The notes below the pieces were generated by a model, which was not told the origin of the DNA, made no database searches, and saw only the letters and a program-made list of their open reading frames with translations. A stretch of DNA of 64,000 bases from NCBI RefSeq assembly GCF_018866305.1, contig NZ_CP076456.1:744001-808000 (forward strand). The letters are read 5' to 3'. Position 1 is the stretch's first letter; each line of letters opens with the position of its first letter. Source of the stretch: Arthrobacter sunyaminii. Its GTDB lineage: Bacteria > Actinomycetota > Actinomycetes > Actinomycetales > Micrococcaceae. The translations under genes and the position numbers were made by a program. Positions 1 to 8,747 of this stretch are shown in pieces.

Positions 1-739
1 AGCGGCCCATCAGCGTCTGGCGAGTCGGTGGCCAAGGAGTTGACCCGCGGCGGGACTCCCAGCCCAACGCCGGCACGAGCTCGTCACGCAGATCGTCATA
101 ACGTGAACCGGTGATTGTGGTTTCGGGGTGCTCAGCGATGTGGCGTTTCGCGGCACCGATAATTCCGAGAATGGTGGCAATATCTTCCGCGGTGGCTGTT
201 CCCTGCTCCAGGACGCCCGCCAGCTCGGCCATAAGATCGAAGTCCAGGTGAGCTGCGGCGAACTGCGGGTCCGGGGCCAGCCGGAGCTCGGAACCCGCCA
301 GAAAATAAAGGCCGGCTTCAAGCACGGCTTTAGAAAAGGTCTCATGAGACCGCTTATCAAAGCTGATATCCGACTCGCGCAGCGTTGCTTCCGCCAACTC
401 CGGATCGAGTTCCGGGTAGATCAGCCCCAGCCTGGCGATCGTTTCGGCACGGGTGGCACCGTTGGCAGCGGCAGCCCGAGCAATGTCTCCGTATGCGGCC
501 ATGAACTCTTCTGCCATCGCTTTGGCCTCAGACTGCCGCATTTCCAGGCGCTTCTGCCGGGATTCAGCCGCAAGGTTGCCGCCAACCTTGCTCACAATCT
601 GACGGACCCGTTCCCGGGTGACGCCGTAATCCTGCCCGATGGCATCCAGGGTTTCGCCATGAATATAGCGGGAGACCATAAGTGCATTACGTTCTTCCGG
701 TGTCAGCTTGGGAACCGCGGCGGAAGCTGTCTGGGTCAT
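1..739 (-). CDS. sigma-70 region-4-like DNA-binding protein, 3' part beyond the window
   Basis: Reading frame open from an ATG at 739 down to base 1 (246 codons, no stop), so the C-terminus lies outside. An AGGAG-type ribosome site sits about 6 bases before the ATG. Residues about 11-50 read like sigma-70 region 4: PEERNALM, a turn, then YGVTRERVRQIV, the typical recognition helix. The middle (about 50-200) is helical with no motif I recognise. The last visible residues, PWPPTRQTLMGR, resemble the start of the short Trp-Pro repeat associated with homing endonucleases, common after such helix-turn-helix domains in Actinobacteria. The role is probably DNA binding; as a standalone region 4 without region 2 it is unlikely to be a true sigma factor. 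It faces the same way as the RNase H-like gene upstream, 52 bases away. Confidence 0.75.
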   Translation of the reverse strand, partial: MTQTASAAVPKLTPEERNALMVSRYIHGETLDAIGQDYGVTRERVRQIVSKVGGNLAAESRQKRLEMRQSEAKAMAEEFMAAYGDIARAAAANGATRAETIARLGLIYPELDPELAEATLRESDISFDKRSHETFSKAVLEAGLYFLAGSELRLAPDPQFAAAHLDFDLMAELAGVLEQGTATAEDIATILGIIGAAKRHIAEHPETTITGSRYDDLRDELVPALGWESRRGSTPWPPTRQTLMGR

Positions 740-791
740 TTCTTCTCCTCATAGGTGTTCAAAGACCGGGCAAAAGAGCTGGGCTGCCTGC

Positions 792-1718
792 TCACGCCGC
801 CAACGCCATGGATGAACGGCGGATGTCGGCGGCAGCATCCTCACGCACCTGCTGCGTGAGACGCAGTACCTCCTCAGGGGTTAGCAGCGCCTCGCGGGTG
901 CGACGGGCGAGAACCGCCAGCCGGTCCGCGGCTGTGTTGTGCGGGTCGCCATCGTGCCCGCGCACCCAACTGAAGGTGACGGCAGTGAACCGGGTGTAGT
1001 GGAGGATGCGGGAAACTTCCTCGCGGCAGAAGCGGTTGGACGACGGTGGTTCAAACCCCGGCTCGGTCAACATTCGCAGGGCCAGCTGGCTGTCCGAACG
1101 GATCGTAACGTCGGAGCTTCCCTGCAGTGAGGCCGCATAGGCGCCCCGGGCGGCCTGCAATCCATAGCGGATGGAGCGCAGTTCGCCTTCGAGGATGTTT
1201 GTTCCCTCGGAGGCCTTCTGCCCCAGGACCAATCGGGAGTCGGAGCCAAAATCGATTACCCAGCCATGCCCGAGCCAAGCGGAGTGTTTGCCGCGGGAAG
1301 AATCCGTGGTGATGGTGCACCGGGCGTGGAAGGACTGGATAGACAGCCGGATCGCCTCATCCAGGGCGACAATGGCCGCCGCGGGAGGAAAGCTGCAACT
1401 GGCGGTGACGCCGGTTGTCCGCAGGCCCTCGGCTGCGCTCTCGTCATCGCAGTACACGAGCTCTTCGGAACTGTCCTGGTGACGCACGACGGCGGCGCGA
1501 ACGTCAGCGAAGAGGTTGCCTTTGCCCGGCCCGGCCGCAGCCGGCTCCATTGAACCGGATTCCGCGGCCAGCAGCCGCGAGCCCTCAGTCTTCGTTACGG
1601 CCCAGAAAAAGCGGCCGTGTTTCGGGCTGACCCGCACTGAGACTCCGCTGCGCAGCGTCAGCAGCTGCTTAGCTGACGCCAAACGGCGGGCGGGTGGTGC
1701 CGGTACGGGAAAGGACAA
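792..1718 (-). CDS. RNase H-fold nuclease family protein
   Basis: The C-terminal half carries the RNase H pattern: a first strand with TTDSS, then LEGELRSIRYGL with the metal-binding Glu, then IRSDSQLAL with Asp, and finally WVRGHDGDPHNTAADRLA with the His and last Asp of the active site. Such domains cut RNA in RNA-DNA hybrids or act as resolvase-like nucleases. The N-terminal 120 residues are unrecognised. The frame is open up to 1820, but the upstream codons have no ribosome site; a TTG at 1718 is preceded by a perfect AGGAGG five bases away (1724-1729), so I chose it (308 residues). It is followed 52 bases later by the sigma-region-4-like gene on the same strand. An RNase H-like partner near a DNA-binding protein fits the defence setting but is not proof of that role. 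Confidence 0.75.
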   Translation of the reverse strand: MSFPVPAPPARRLASAKQLLTLRSGVSVRVSPKHGRFFWAVTKTEGSRLLAAESGSMEPAAAGPGKGNLFADVRAAVVRHQDSSEELVYCDDESAAEGLRTTGVTASCSFPPAAAIVALDEAIRLSIQSFHARCTITTDSSRGKHSAWLGHGWVIDFGSDSRLVLGQKASEGTNILEGELRSIRYGLQAARGAYAASLQGSSDVTIRSDSQLALRMLTEPGFEPPSSNRFCREEVSRILHYTRFTAVTFSWVRGHDGDPHNTAADRLAVLARRTREALLTPEEVLRLTQQVREDAAADIRRSSMALAA

Positions 1719-1835
1719 GGCCGCCTCCTGGCGTCGTGGTGGACCATGGAACCTCGTGTGCATCGAGACACATGGGGGTGATGGAAACGACACTAGGGTG
1801 CGGCACTGACATTCCCGCAATCAGAGCAACTATGC

Positions 1836-1887
1836 ATTTTTTGTAACTCTTAAACATTTTTGCAACTGCTAAGAATTTTTTGTAACT
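1836..1887. repeat. three AT-rich direct repeats (ATTTTTTGTAACT type)
   Basis: Three copies of the element ATTTTT-(T)-GYAACT lie at about 1836-1848, 1856-1867 and 1875-1887. The GYAACT cores begin at 1843, 1862 and 1882, a spacing of 19 and 20 bases, close to two helical turns. They sit between two divergent genes in otherwise GC-rich DNA. The regular phase on one face of the helix suggests a cooperative protein-binding site. The spacers (6-7 bases) are far too short for CRISPR. Confidence 0.6.
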
Positions 1888-1934
1888 CGACAAAAAGGCG
1901 GAATTGTGCATCGCGAACATGTCCATGCCAAAGC

Positions 1935-1963
1935 ATGATTCACCCGCGGGTGGGCAGTATAGT
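1935..1963 (+). promoter_or_regulatory. candidate promoter with palindromic operator for the giant helicase gene
   Basis: A perfect 12-base palindrome, CACCCGCGGGTG, occupies 1941-1952. Five bases on is TATAGT (1958-1963), a good -10 element about 48 bases before the ATG at 2012; the -35 region (1935-1940, ATGATT) is poor. A palindrome inside the spacer is the usual place for a repressor site. This is inferred from sequence only. Confidence 0.4.
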
Positions 1964-2011
1964 CGGTTAGGCGCGCCGGGGGAGGCGCCGAAGACACACT
2001 GAGGAAGTGCA

Positions 2012-5000
2012 ATGGCGTTATCCAACCGGGAGTTCATCGGACGAACCCTGGAAATCCTGTCCAAGGCTCTGGAACCCTATATCGATCGGGCGATGGCGGA
2101 ACTATCGCCGGGGATCGACTGGCCGATGCTGCTGGCCCGCAAGGATGAACTGGCGGGCAGGGGACTCAAGACCTACAAGGCCAGCGACGTGCAGACGCAG
2201 CTGCGCGTCCTGACCGAACGGCTGGGCAACCTCGGCTACCCGTTTGCTCTTCCGCCCGAAGCCGGCGCCTATGCCAGCGAACTGCGCCAGGTCCGCAACC
2301 TCTGGGCGCACAATGAACCCTTCACCGACGACGATGTCGTCCGCGCCATTGACACGGCGGTCCGGCTTCTGCGCTGGATGCGGCTCGACAAGCAGGTAGC
2401 CGAGGCCACCGAGCTGCTGCAGGGCTTCCGCTCCAGGCCGCCCGCGGGAACACGTCCGCAGGAAAAACCGGCCACAGCCACGACCGATGCTCCGGAGCCA
2501 CAGCAGGAAGCAGCCGAGGTACCCCTGCCAACTCCGGTCCCTCAACCGGCGATCCCCGCTCCGAACCCGGCACCTGAGGAACCTAAGGAACCCGAGGAAT
2601 CCTTCGAGGCCTCCGCCGAGGTCGCCATCACGCTCGAGACCGCCTCCGAGCTCAGCTACGCCATGTCCTACAACGGCAGCCAGGTCATCGACCGGCTCGT
2701 CGTCACCAACCCCGGGGCTGAACTGCGCGGCGCGGTGCTCACCCTCCGCGTCAGCGCGGAAGCCGGCGTCGTCTCCCGGACCAGCGAGCATTTCCTTGAC
2801 ATTCCCGCCGGTGCCTCCGTCACGCTGTCCAACCCCAACCTCCAAGTCGACCCGGCGACCATGCTCCAGGTTGAAGACCGGCAGCAGGGAACGGTCCTGG
2901 CCGAGCTGCGGGTGGAAAACGACGTCGTGGCGTCCGCCAGCCAGGACATCGAACTGCTGGGCGCCCAGCATTGGAAACTGCGCCGCGGACTGCTGGCCAT
3001 GGAATCACTGGCCGCTTTCGTGCAGCCCAATCACCCGGAAATAGCCACGCTCTGTGCGGAGGCCTCGGACCTGCTCAAACAGGACACCGGCAACGGCGCC
3101 CTCAACGGCTACCAGTCCGGACCCGAACGCGCCGACGCCATCGCCTGGGCGATCTTCCGGGCCGTGCAGAAACGGCAAATCCGCTACAGCGAACCCGCCC
3201 CCGCCTGGGGCCAGCACGCCCAGCGGATCCGCACTCCCGAGCAGGTGCTCAACGGCAAGTTCGGCACCTGCATGGACACCACCGTCATCCTCGCGGCCGC
3301 CCTGGAGTTCGCCGGCCTGCAGGCCAACCTGTGGCTGATGAGCGGGCACATTTTCCTCGGCTACTGGCGCGATGAACGCAACTTCCAAACCCCGGCTTTG
3401 GAGGAAGCGTCCCTGCTGGTCAACGCCGTGGACATGGGCGACATCCGGCTCCTCGAATCCACCCTCGCCACCGATTCCGCAACGCATACAGCTCAGGAGG
3501 TGCACGACGCCGCCTACGTCAAGTACCTGACCGGAGAGATGGAGGACGTTTGCGGCGTCGTCGACATTTACGGAGCCCGCAGTGCCGGAATCCGTCCCAT
3601 TCCCGCACGGATCAAGACCGCCGACGGAAAGATCGAGGTGCACGAATACACCCCGGCTGCCCGCACCGCCCCCGTCGCCGCCCCGGCAACCGGCCGACGC
3701 TCCGCTGAACGCACCGCTACCAAGGGCGTGCCGCCGCGGATCAGCCAGTGGAAAAACTCCCTGCTGGATTTGAGCCTGCGCAACCGCCTGATCAACTTCA
3801 CCACCACCGCCCGGTTCCCGCTTGCGGTTCCGGAGGGCCGGCTCGGCGAGTTTGAAGACATGATCAGCGCCGGCACCCGGATCAGGCTGACAGCGTCCGA
3901 CGCCGTCGCCGCCATGCAGCGCGAACGCGGCATCCGTTACGGCCGCGACCTGCCGCAGGAACAGCTCGCCGAACTCCTGGTCAAGCACCGCGCCGTGTTC
4001 GCCGACGTCACCGAAGCCGGCTACCAGAGCCGGATGCGGAACCTCGCCTACAAGGCACGCACGCTTGTGGAGGAAACCGGCGCCAACAACCTCTACCTCG
4101 CCCTCGGATCTCTGGTCTGGAGCTTGGACGGCAAGGAGCTCCGCTCACCGCTGGTCCTGGTTCCGGTCCTTCTGTCGCCGACGTCGAAACAGGGGCCCTA
4201 CGAACTGGTCCTGGATGAGGCCGGCGGCTCCACCCCGAACTACTGCCTGCTGGAGAAGTTGCGTATGGAGCACGGGCTGGACATACCCGAGCTTGCCGAA
4301 CCGGAGGAAGACGACTCCGGCATCGACCTGGACGCAGCCCTCGGTGCCGTCCGCGCAGCCATCCAGAAGAAGGGACTGCCCTTCCGGGTGGAACCGACGG
4401 TTGACCTCTCCATCCTCCAGTTCGCCAAGTTCCGGCTCTGGAAAGACCTGGACGAGCACTGGGAAGAACTCTCGCAGAACCCGCTGGTCAAACACCTGAT
4501 CCACACCCCCACCGAGCCCTTCCCGGAATCGGTCACCGCGGACACGGAGCAGAACCTCGACGAACTCGCCGCCCGGGTTCCCATCCCGGCGGACTCGTCC
4601 CAGCTGCACGCCATCGCGGAAGCCGTCGCCGGCAAAACCTTCGTCCTCGAAGGACCTCCTGGCACCGGAAAATCTCAGACCATCACCAACCTGCTGACCC
4701 GCGCCGTCGCCGACGGAAAGCGCGTGCTGTTCGTCGCCGAGAAGCGTGCTGCCCTGGAAGTCGTGCAGAAGCGGCTCAATGACGTCGGCATGGGCGTCTT
4801 CGCTCTGGACCTGCATGACAAGGGCAGCAAACCGGTGGCAGTGCGCGAGCAAATCAAGCGCGCCTTGGACCACACGGCAGATCCCGACCGGCAGGGCCTG
4901 GAGGCAGCGGTCAGTGAGCTGACCAAGGCACGGCGGGGATTGGTCCGCTACGCCTCGCGGCTGCACGAGGAAAACGACGCCGAGCTCTCCTTCTACACGG

Positions 5001-8000
5001 CGCGGACCAAGGAGCTTGCCGTCGGCGCGGAAAGTCAGCCGCTGGCCATCCCCGCCTCCTTCGTGGAAAAGACCAGCCTGGACCAGCTCCAGCAGCTGCG
5101 CAGTGTGCTGGCCGAGCTCCCTGACGTTGCAGATCCTGCTGCGCCGGGCAAAAACACGCCGTGGGGTTTCATCAATGAGGCACTGGACCCCACAAGAGTC
5201 CAGAAGGTCATGCAGTCTGCCCGCGCGTTCCAAAGCGCACTGGACTGCTGCGCTCCCGATGCCGAGCTCATGAAGGTGCTGATGGCAGCACGCACCCCGG
5301 AGGACCTGGCCAAGGTGCATGGGATCCTGCAGGCAGGAAACTTGGACCTGGAACTGCTGGACGAGGTCGGTACGAAACACTGGAGGTCCGCTGTAGGAGG
5401 GTTGGACGGACAGGTCACCGCGTTCCTCAGCGCGGCCCATCCCGGCCTGGACAAGGTGGCGCCGGAGGCCATCGACCTGCCCCTGGCCGACATCCATGCT
5501 CAGGCCGTGGCAGCCGCAGAATCGGGATTCTTCGGACGGAAGAAACGCCTCACCGCCGTCCTCAACCAGCTCACGGACGTCATCCGTCCGGACACAGTGG
5601 TCAAACCAAAGGAAGTCCCGGCACTGACCGAGGCGTTGCTGCAGGTTCAGACCGCTGCCCGCGGGCTGGCCGAGGAAGCGGGCTCGGTGCCCGGTGTCGA
5701 TCTGCCGGACTCTTGGAACCCGCTGACGGAAGCCGGCCAGCAGATGCTGAAGAACTCCGTGCAATGGTTGGCCTGGGCGGCGTCCCTCGTTTCCGTTCCA
5801 AAAGCGGCGAAGAAGAAGACCTTTGTGGCTGCCCTCCGGGAGTATGTCGAGAGCCGCCCGTCCGCTACGTCCGCGGTGCGGACTGCCGTGGGTGAGCTGG
5901 CCTTGGCCGCTCCGGAACTGCTGAAGACCGCCGGCGTCAGTGCGGCACAGCTGGAACAGTGGTTGGACGGGCAAACCCTGCTGGAGCGTTGGAACCAGAC
6001 CGGCGGCCGGCGGGACCTTGGACGCGACGGGCTGCCCTCGCTGCGCCGCTGGATCGACTTCCTCGGGGCGCTGGAACCCCTCGCTGCCGCTGGCCTGTCT
6101 GCGGCACGCAAGGAGCTCAAATCCGGAACAATCGCGGCCGACGACGCCGTCACCGCGTTCGAGCGCGGCCTCGCCCTCGCGGCCCAGAAGGAGCGCTCCG
6201 CGGCCACCGGCCTGGAGACTTTCGAGCCGCGCAGCCACGAAAAAATGATCGACCGCTTCATCACCCGCTCCGCGGCTATCCGCGAACAGCTCAAGGTAGC
6301 GGTACCGGCCGAGGTACTCGCGCAGCGCAGCTTCAACCCGCGGTCCGAATCCGGGCAAATGGGCAAGCTCCAGCGCCAGTTGAGCTCCAAACGGGGGATG
6401 AAGGTCCGCCCGCTGATGGAAAACTTCGGCGAGCTGATTACCCGGATAACGCCGTGTGTGCTGGTCAGCCCGGACTCCGTTGCCAGGTTCTTCCCGGCCC
6501 GCAGTGACCTCTTTGACCTGGTGGTCTTTGACGAAGCGTCACAGATTCGGGTGGCCGACGCCGTGGGTGCCATGGGCCGCGGACGCTCCGTCGTCGTCGT
6601 CGGCGACAGCAAGCAGATGCCGCCCACCTCCTTTGCCGAAGCCAGCCTGGACAAAGACGACGACGAGGACGTCACCGGAGACGCGGTGGCTGACGAGGAG
6701 TCGATCCTCTCCGAATGCGTGGTGGCCCGGGTGCCGCGGCAGTGGCTGACCTGGCACTACCGCAGCCAGGACGAATCGCTAATCGCGTTCAGCAACCAGC
6801 AGTACTACGACAGCAAGCTCTCCTCTTTCCCCGCACCGGTGCACGGGGATGCCAGCGCGGAGGCCGACGGCTACGGAGTGAACTTCATCCGGGTGGACGG
6901 ACATTTCAACCGCTCCGGCAAGGGCAAGCTGCTGCGCACCAATCCGGTGGAGGCCGAGGCCGTGGTGGCGGAAATCCGCAGCCGGTTCCGTGCCTCGCCC
7001 AAGGTGTATCCGTCCGTGGGTGTGGTGACCTTCAACCTGCAACAGCGCGCGTACATCGAAGCGCTGCTGCGTGATTCCGACGATCCGCGGATTGCCGAGG
7101 CACTGGACGCTCCGGACGGGCTCTTCGTGAAGAACCTCGAAAACGTCCAGGGTGACGAGCGGGACAGCATCCTGTTCTCCACCGGTTTCTCCAAGAATGA
7201 GAAGGGCTACCTGCCGCTGAACTTCGGGCCGCTGAACCGCAGCGGCGGTGAACGCCGGCTGAACGTGGCCGTGACCCGTGCCCGCCGGCAGGTGGTGGTG
7301 TTCTCCAGCTTCGATCCGTCCGACCTGCGCGCCGAGGAGACCTCGTCGCTTGGAATCAAGCATCTGCGCAGCTATCTGGATCTGGCCGCGCAGGGCACCG
7401 GGGCGCTGCCGTCCGACGGGCGGCGCAAGCCGGCCGTGGACCGGCACCGCGAACAGATTGCCGACGCGCTGCGGGAACGGGGGCTGGTGGTCGCCACCGA
7501 TGTCGGGCTCTCGGACTTCAAGGTGGACCTGAGCATTGCACTGCCGGAGGATCCGCAGCGGCCGCTGATGGCGGTGCTGCTCGATACTCCGGTGTGGGCG
7601 TCACGCGGGACCGTGGGGGACCGGGACGGACTGCCCACCGACGTGCTGTCACGGATGCTGCGCTGGCCGTCGGTGCAGCGGGTGTGGCTGCCGGAATGGC
7701 TGACGGATTCAGCCGCGGTGGGGGACCGGTTGGAGAAGGAAATCCGGCGGGAGGATTTGCTGGCGGAGCTAGAGGTCGTGGAGCCTGAGCCGGTGGCGGT
7801 TTTCAAGACGGCTGCTTCGAAGCAGGGTCGGGGGAGTGGCTCGGACGGTGGCAGCTCGCAGCCGGCTGAGCCGGCTCAGGTGCGTCGAGCGCCGGCGGTA
7901 TCGCCGGTCCCGGCGCCGGTTGCAGTGCCGTCGAACGCGTTGCCCTACATTCCATGGTCGGTCCGGTGGACGGGCGGGATCGAATACCTGGACAAGTTGG

Positions 8001-8512
8001 CGTCCTCTTCCCGGGTTCGTGACACGGTCCGGCAGGTCTTGGACAAGATCGTGGAGGCGGAAGGTCCAATCCACACGGCCCGGCTGGCGAAGCTGGTCTG
8101 CGCCGAGTTCGACCTGAACAAGGTCAGCGGCTCGCGGGCGGCCTCGGTGGTGAAACTGGTTGACCGCAAGAAGTTTCACGTCGATCGTGACGGGTTCGTC
8201 TGGCCGACCTCGCTCGATCCCGCAACCTGGCTGGGCTACCGGGAGAACGACGAGTCGGAGGTCCGCAAGATTGAACACGTCAGTCTTGTGGAGATTGGCA
8301 ATGCCATGGTCGATCTGTGCCGCGATGCCGCCGGTCTGGAGCCGGAGGAACTGAAGAAGCAGACCATCCGGGTGTTCGGCGGCAAGCGGGTCACCGCCGG
8401 TATTGGCCAGCGGCTTGAGGCTGCCCTGAGCACGGCGCTGGATGCTGGGAAGCTAGGTTTGGGCGGGAACGGTCTGGTTCTTACAAATGGTACTGAACAG
8501 CCCGCAGACTAG
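2012..8512 (+). CDS. giant antiphage-type protein: HEPN, DUF4011, SF1 helicase, endonuclease-like, DUF3320 (Hhe-like)
   Basis: Single 2166-residue protein; ATG with GAGGAAG five bases ahead. Domains in order: Swt1-like HEPN (1-130, RNLWAH with R95 and H100); a beta-sandwich (about 205-330); a transglutaminase-like region (about 370-480) with GTCMDTT and SGHIFLGYW giving the Cys and His; DUF4011 beginning near 577 with WKNSLLDLSLRNRLINF; an SF1 helicase with Walker A GPPGTGKSQT (about 880), Walker B VVFDEASQI (about 1500) and LNVAVTRARRQVVV (about 1750); a restriction-endonuclease-like segment (about 1810-1910); and DUF3320 (about 1975-2050). I recall DUF4011-helicase-Vsr proteins reported as antiphage (named Hhe); the match here is by domain order only. 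It probably senses invading nucleic acid and cleaves it, with the HEPN part as a possible RNase or dimer module. It stands alone as a transcription unit. Confidence 0.88.
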   Translation: MALSNREFIGRTLEILSKALEPYIDRAMAELSPGIDWPMLLARKDELAGRGLKTYKASDVQTQLRVLTERLGNLGYPFALPPEAGAYASELRQVRNLWAHNEPFTDDDVVRAIDTAVRLLRWMRLDKQVAEATELLQGFRSRPPAGTRPQEKPATATTDAPEPQQEAAEVPLPTPVPQPAIPAPNPAPEEPKEPEESFEASAEVAITLETASELSYAMSYNGSQVIDRLVVTNPGAELRGAVLTLRVSAEAGVVSRTSEHFLDIPAGASVTLSNPNLQVDPATMLQVEDRQQGTVLAELRVENDVVASASQDIELLGAQHWKLRRGLLAMESLAAFVQPNHPEIATLCAEASDLLKQDTGNGALNGYQSGPERADAIAWAIFRAVQKRQIRYSEPAPAWGQHAQRIRTPEQVLNGKFGTCMDTTVILAAALEFAGLQANLWLMSGHIFLGYWRDERNFQTPALEEASLLVNAVDMGDIRLLESTLATDSATHTAQEVHDAAYVKYLTGEMEDVCGVVDIYGARSAGIRPIPARIKTADGKIEVHEYTPAARTAPVAAPATGRRSAERTATKGVPPRISQWKNSLLDLSLRNRLINFTTTARFPLAVPEGRLGEFEDMISAGTRIRLTASDAVAAMQRERGIRYGRDLPQEQLAELLVKHRAVFADVTEAGYQSRMRNLAYKARTLVEETGANNLYLALGSLVWSLDGKELRSPLVLVPVLLSPTSKQGPYELVLDEAGGSTPNYCLLEKLRMEHGLDIPELAEPEEDDSGIDLDAALGAVRAAIQKKGLPFRVEPTVDLSILQFAKFRLWKDLDEHWEELSQNPLVKHLIHTPTEPFPESVTADTEQNLDELAARVPIPADSSQLHAIAEAVAGKTFVLEGPPGTGKSQTITNLLTRAVADGKRVLFVAEKRAALEVVQKRLNDVGMGVFALDLHDKGSKPVAVREQIKRALDHTADPDRQGLEAAVSELTKARRGLVRYASRLHEENDAELSFYTARTKELAVGAESQPLAIPASFVEKTSLDQLQQLRSVLAELPDVADPAAPGKNTPWGFINEALDPTRVQKVMQSARAFQSALDCCAPDAELMKVLMAARTPEDLAKVHGILQAGNLDLELLDEVGTKHWRSAVGGLDGQVTAFLSAAHPGLDKVAPEAIDLPLADIHAQAVAAAESGFFGRKKRLTAVLNQLTDVIRPDTVVKPKEVPALTEALLQVQTAARGLAEEAGSVPGVDLPDSWNPLTEAGQQMLKNSVQWLAWAASLVSVPKAAKKKTFVAALREYVESRPSATSAVRTAVGELALAAPELLKTAGVSAAQLEQWLDGQTLLERWNQTGGRRDLGRDGLPSLRRWIDFLGALEPLAAAGLSAARKELKSGTIAADDAVTAFERGLALAAQKERSAATGLETFEPRSHEKMIDRFITRSAAIREQLKVAVPAEVLAQRSFNPRSESGQMGKLQRQLSSKRGMKVRPLMENFGELITRITPCVLVSPDSVARFFPARSDLFDLVVFDEASQIRVADAVGAMGRGRSVVVVGDSKQMPPTSFAEASLDKDDDEDVTGDAVADEESILSECVVARVPRQWLTWHYRSQDESLIAFSNQQYYDSKLSSFPAPVHGDASAEADGYGVNFIRVDGHFNRSGKGKLLRTNPVEAEAVVAEIRSRFRASPKVYPSVGVVTFNLQQRAYIEALLRDSDDPRIAEALDAPDGLFVKNLENVQGDERDSILFSTGFSKNEKGYLPLNFGPLNRSGGERRLNVAVTRARRQVVVFSSFDPSDLRAEETSSLGIKHLRSYLDLAAQGTGALPSDGRRKPAVDRHREQIADALRERGLVVATDVGLSDFKVDLSIALPEDPQRPLMAVLLDTPVWASRGTVGDRDGLPTDVLSRMLRWPSVQRVWLPEWLTDSAAVGDRLEKEIRREDLLAELEVVEPEPVAVFKTAASKQGRGSGSDGGSSQPAEPAQVRRAPAVSPVPAPVAVPSNALPYIPWSVRWTGGIEYLDKLASSSRVRDTVRQVLDKIVEAEGPIHTARLAKLVCAEFDLNKVSGSRAASVVKLVDRKKFHVDRDGFVWPTSLDPATWLGYRENDESEVRKIEHVSLVEIGNAMVDLCRDAAGLEPEELKKQTIRVFGGKRVTAGIGQRLEAALSTALDAGKLGLGGNGLVLTNGTEQPAD

Positions 8513-8675
8513 CGTTCCATCCACATGCAGAAATGAGCCGGAGAACTTCAGAAGTCCTTGCGATGCCGTGGAAAGGAAAGGGTTCTGTTTGCGGGCAAGG
8601 AACGAGTTGAAGGGTTGTTATAGTTAGCATCAGTCTTCGCATCTCTCAGATTCGAATTTCTGCTAACGGACTTCA

Positions 8676-8689
8676 GTCTGGGCCCAGAC
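8676..8689. promoter_or_regulatory. perfect 14-base palindrome upstream of the multi-HTH gene
   Basis: GTCTGGGCCCAGAC is a perfect inverted repeat 59 bases before the start at 8748, in the otherwise empty gap 8513-8747. The neighbouring protein is built of DNA-binding units, so this could be its own operator. With no loop and no T run it does not look like a terminator. Confidence 0.4.
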
Positions 8690-8747
8690 AGACTTATATA
8701 GGGCAGCGGTTACAAAAGCAGGTAGCGAGATAGGCGGGGGACTTCTC

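Noticed and set aside
1836..1887. CRISPR-like array
   Set aside because: Only three short repeats, 19-20 base period, no room for spacers and no cas genes.
4145..6358. 737-codon open frame on the minus strand inside the giant helicase gene
   Set aside because: No ribosome site, low-complexity composition and no domain; a shadow of the high-GC plus-strand gene whose motifs are clear.
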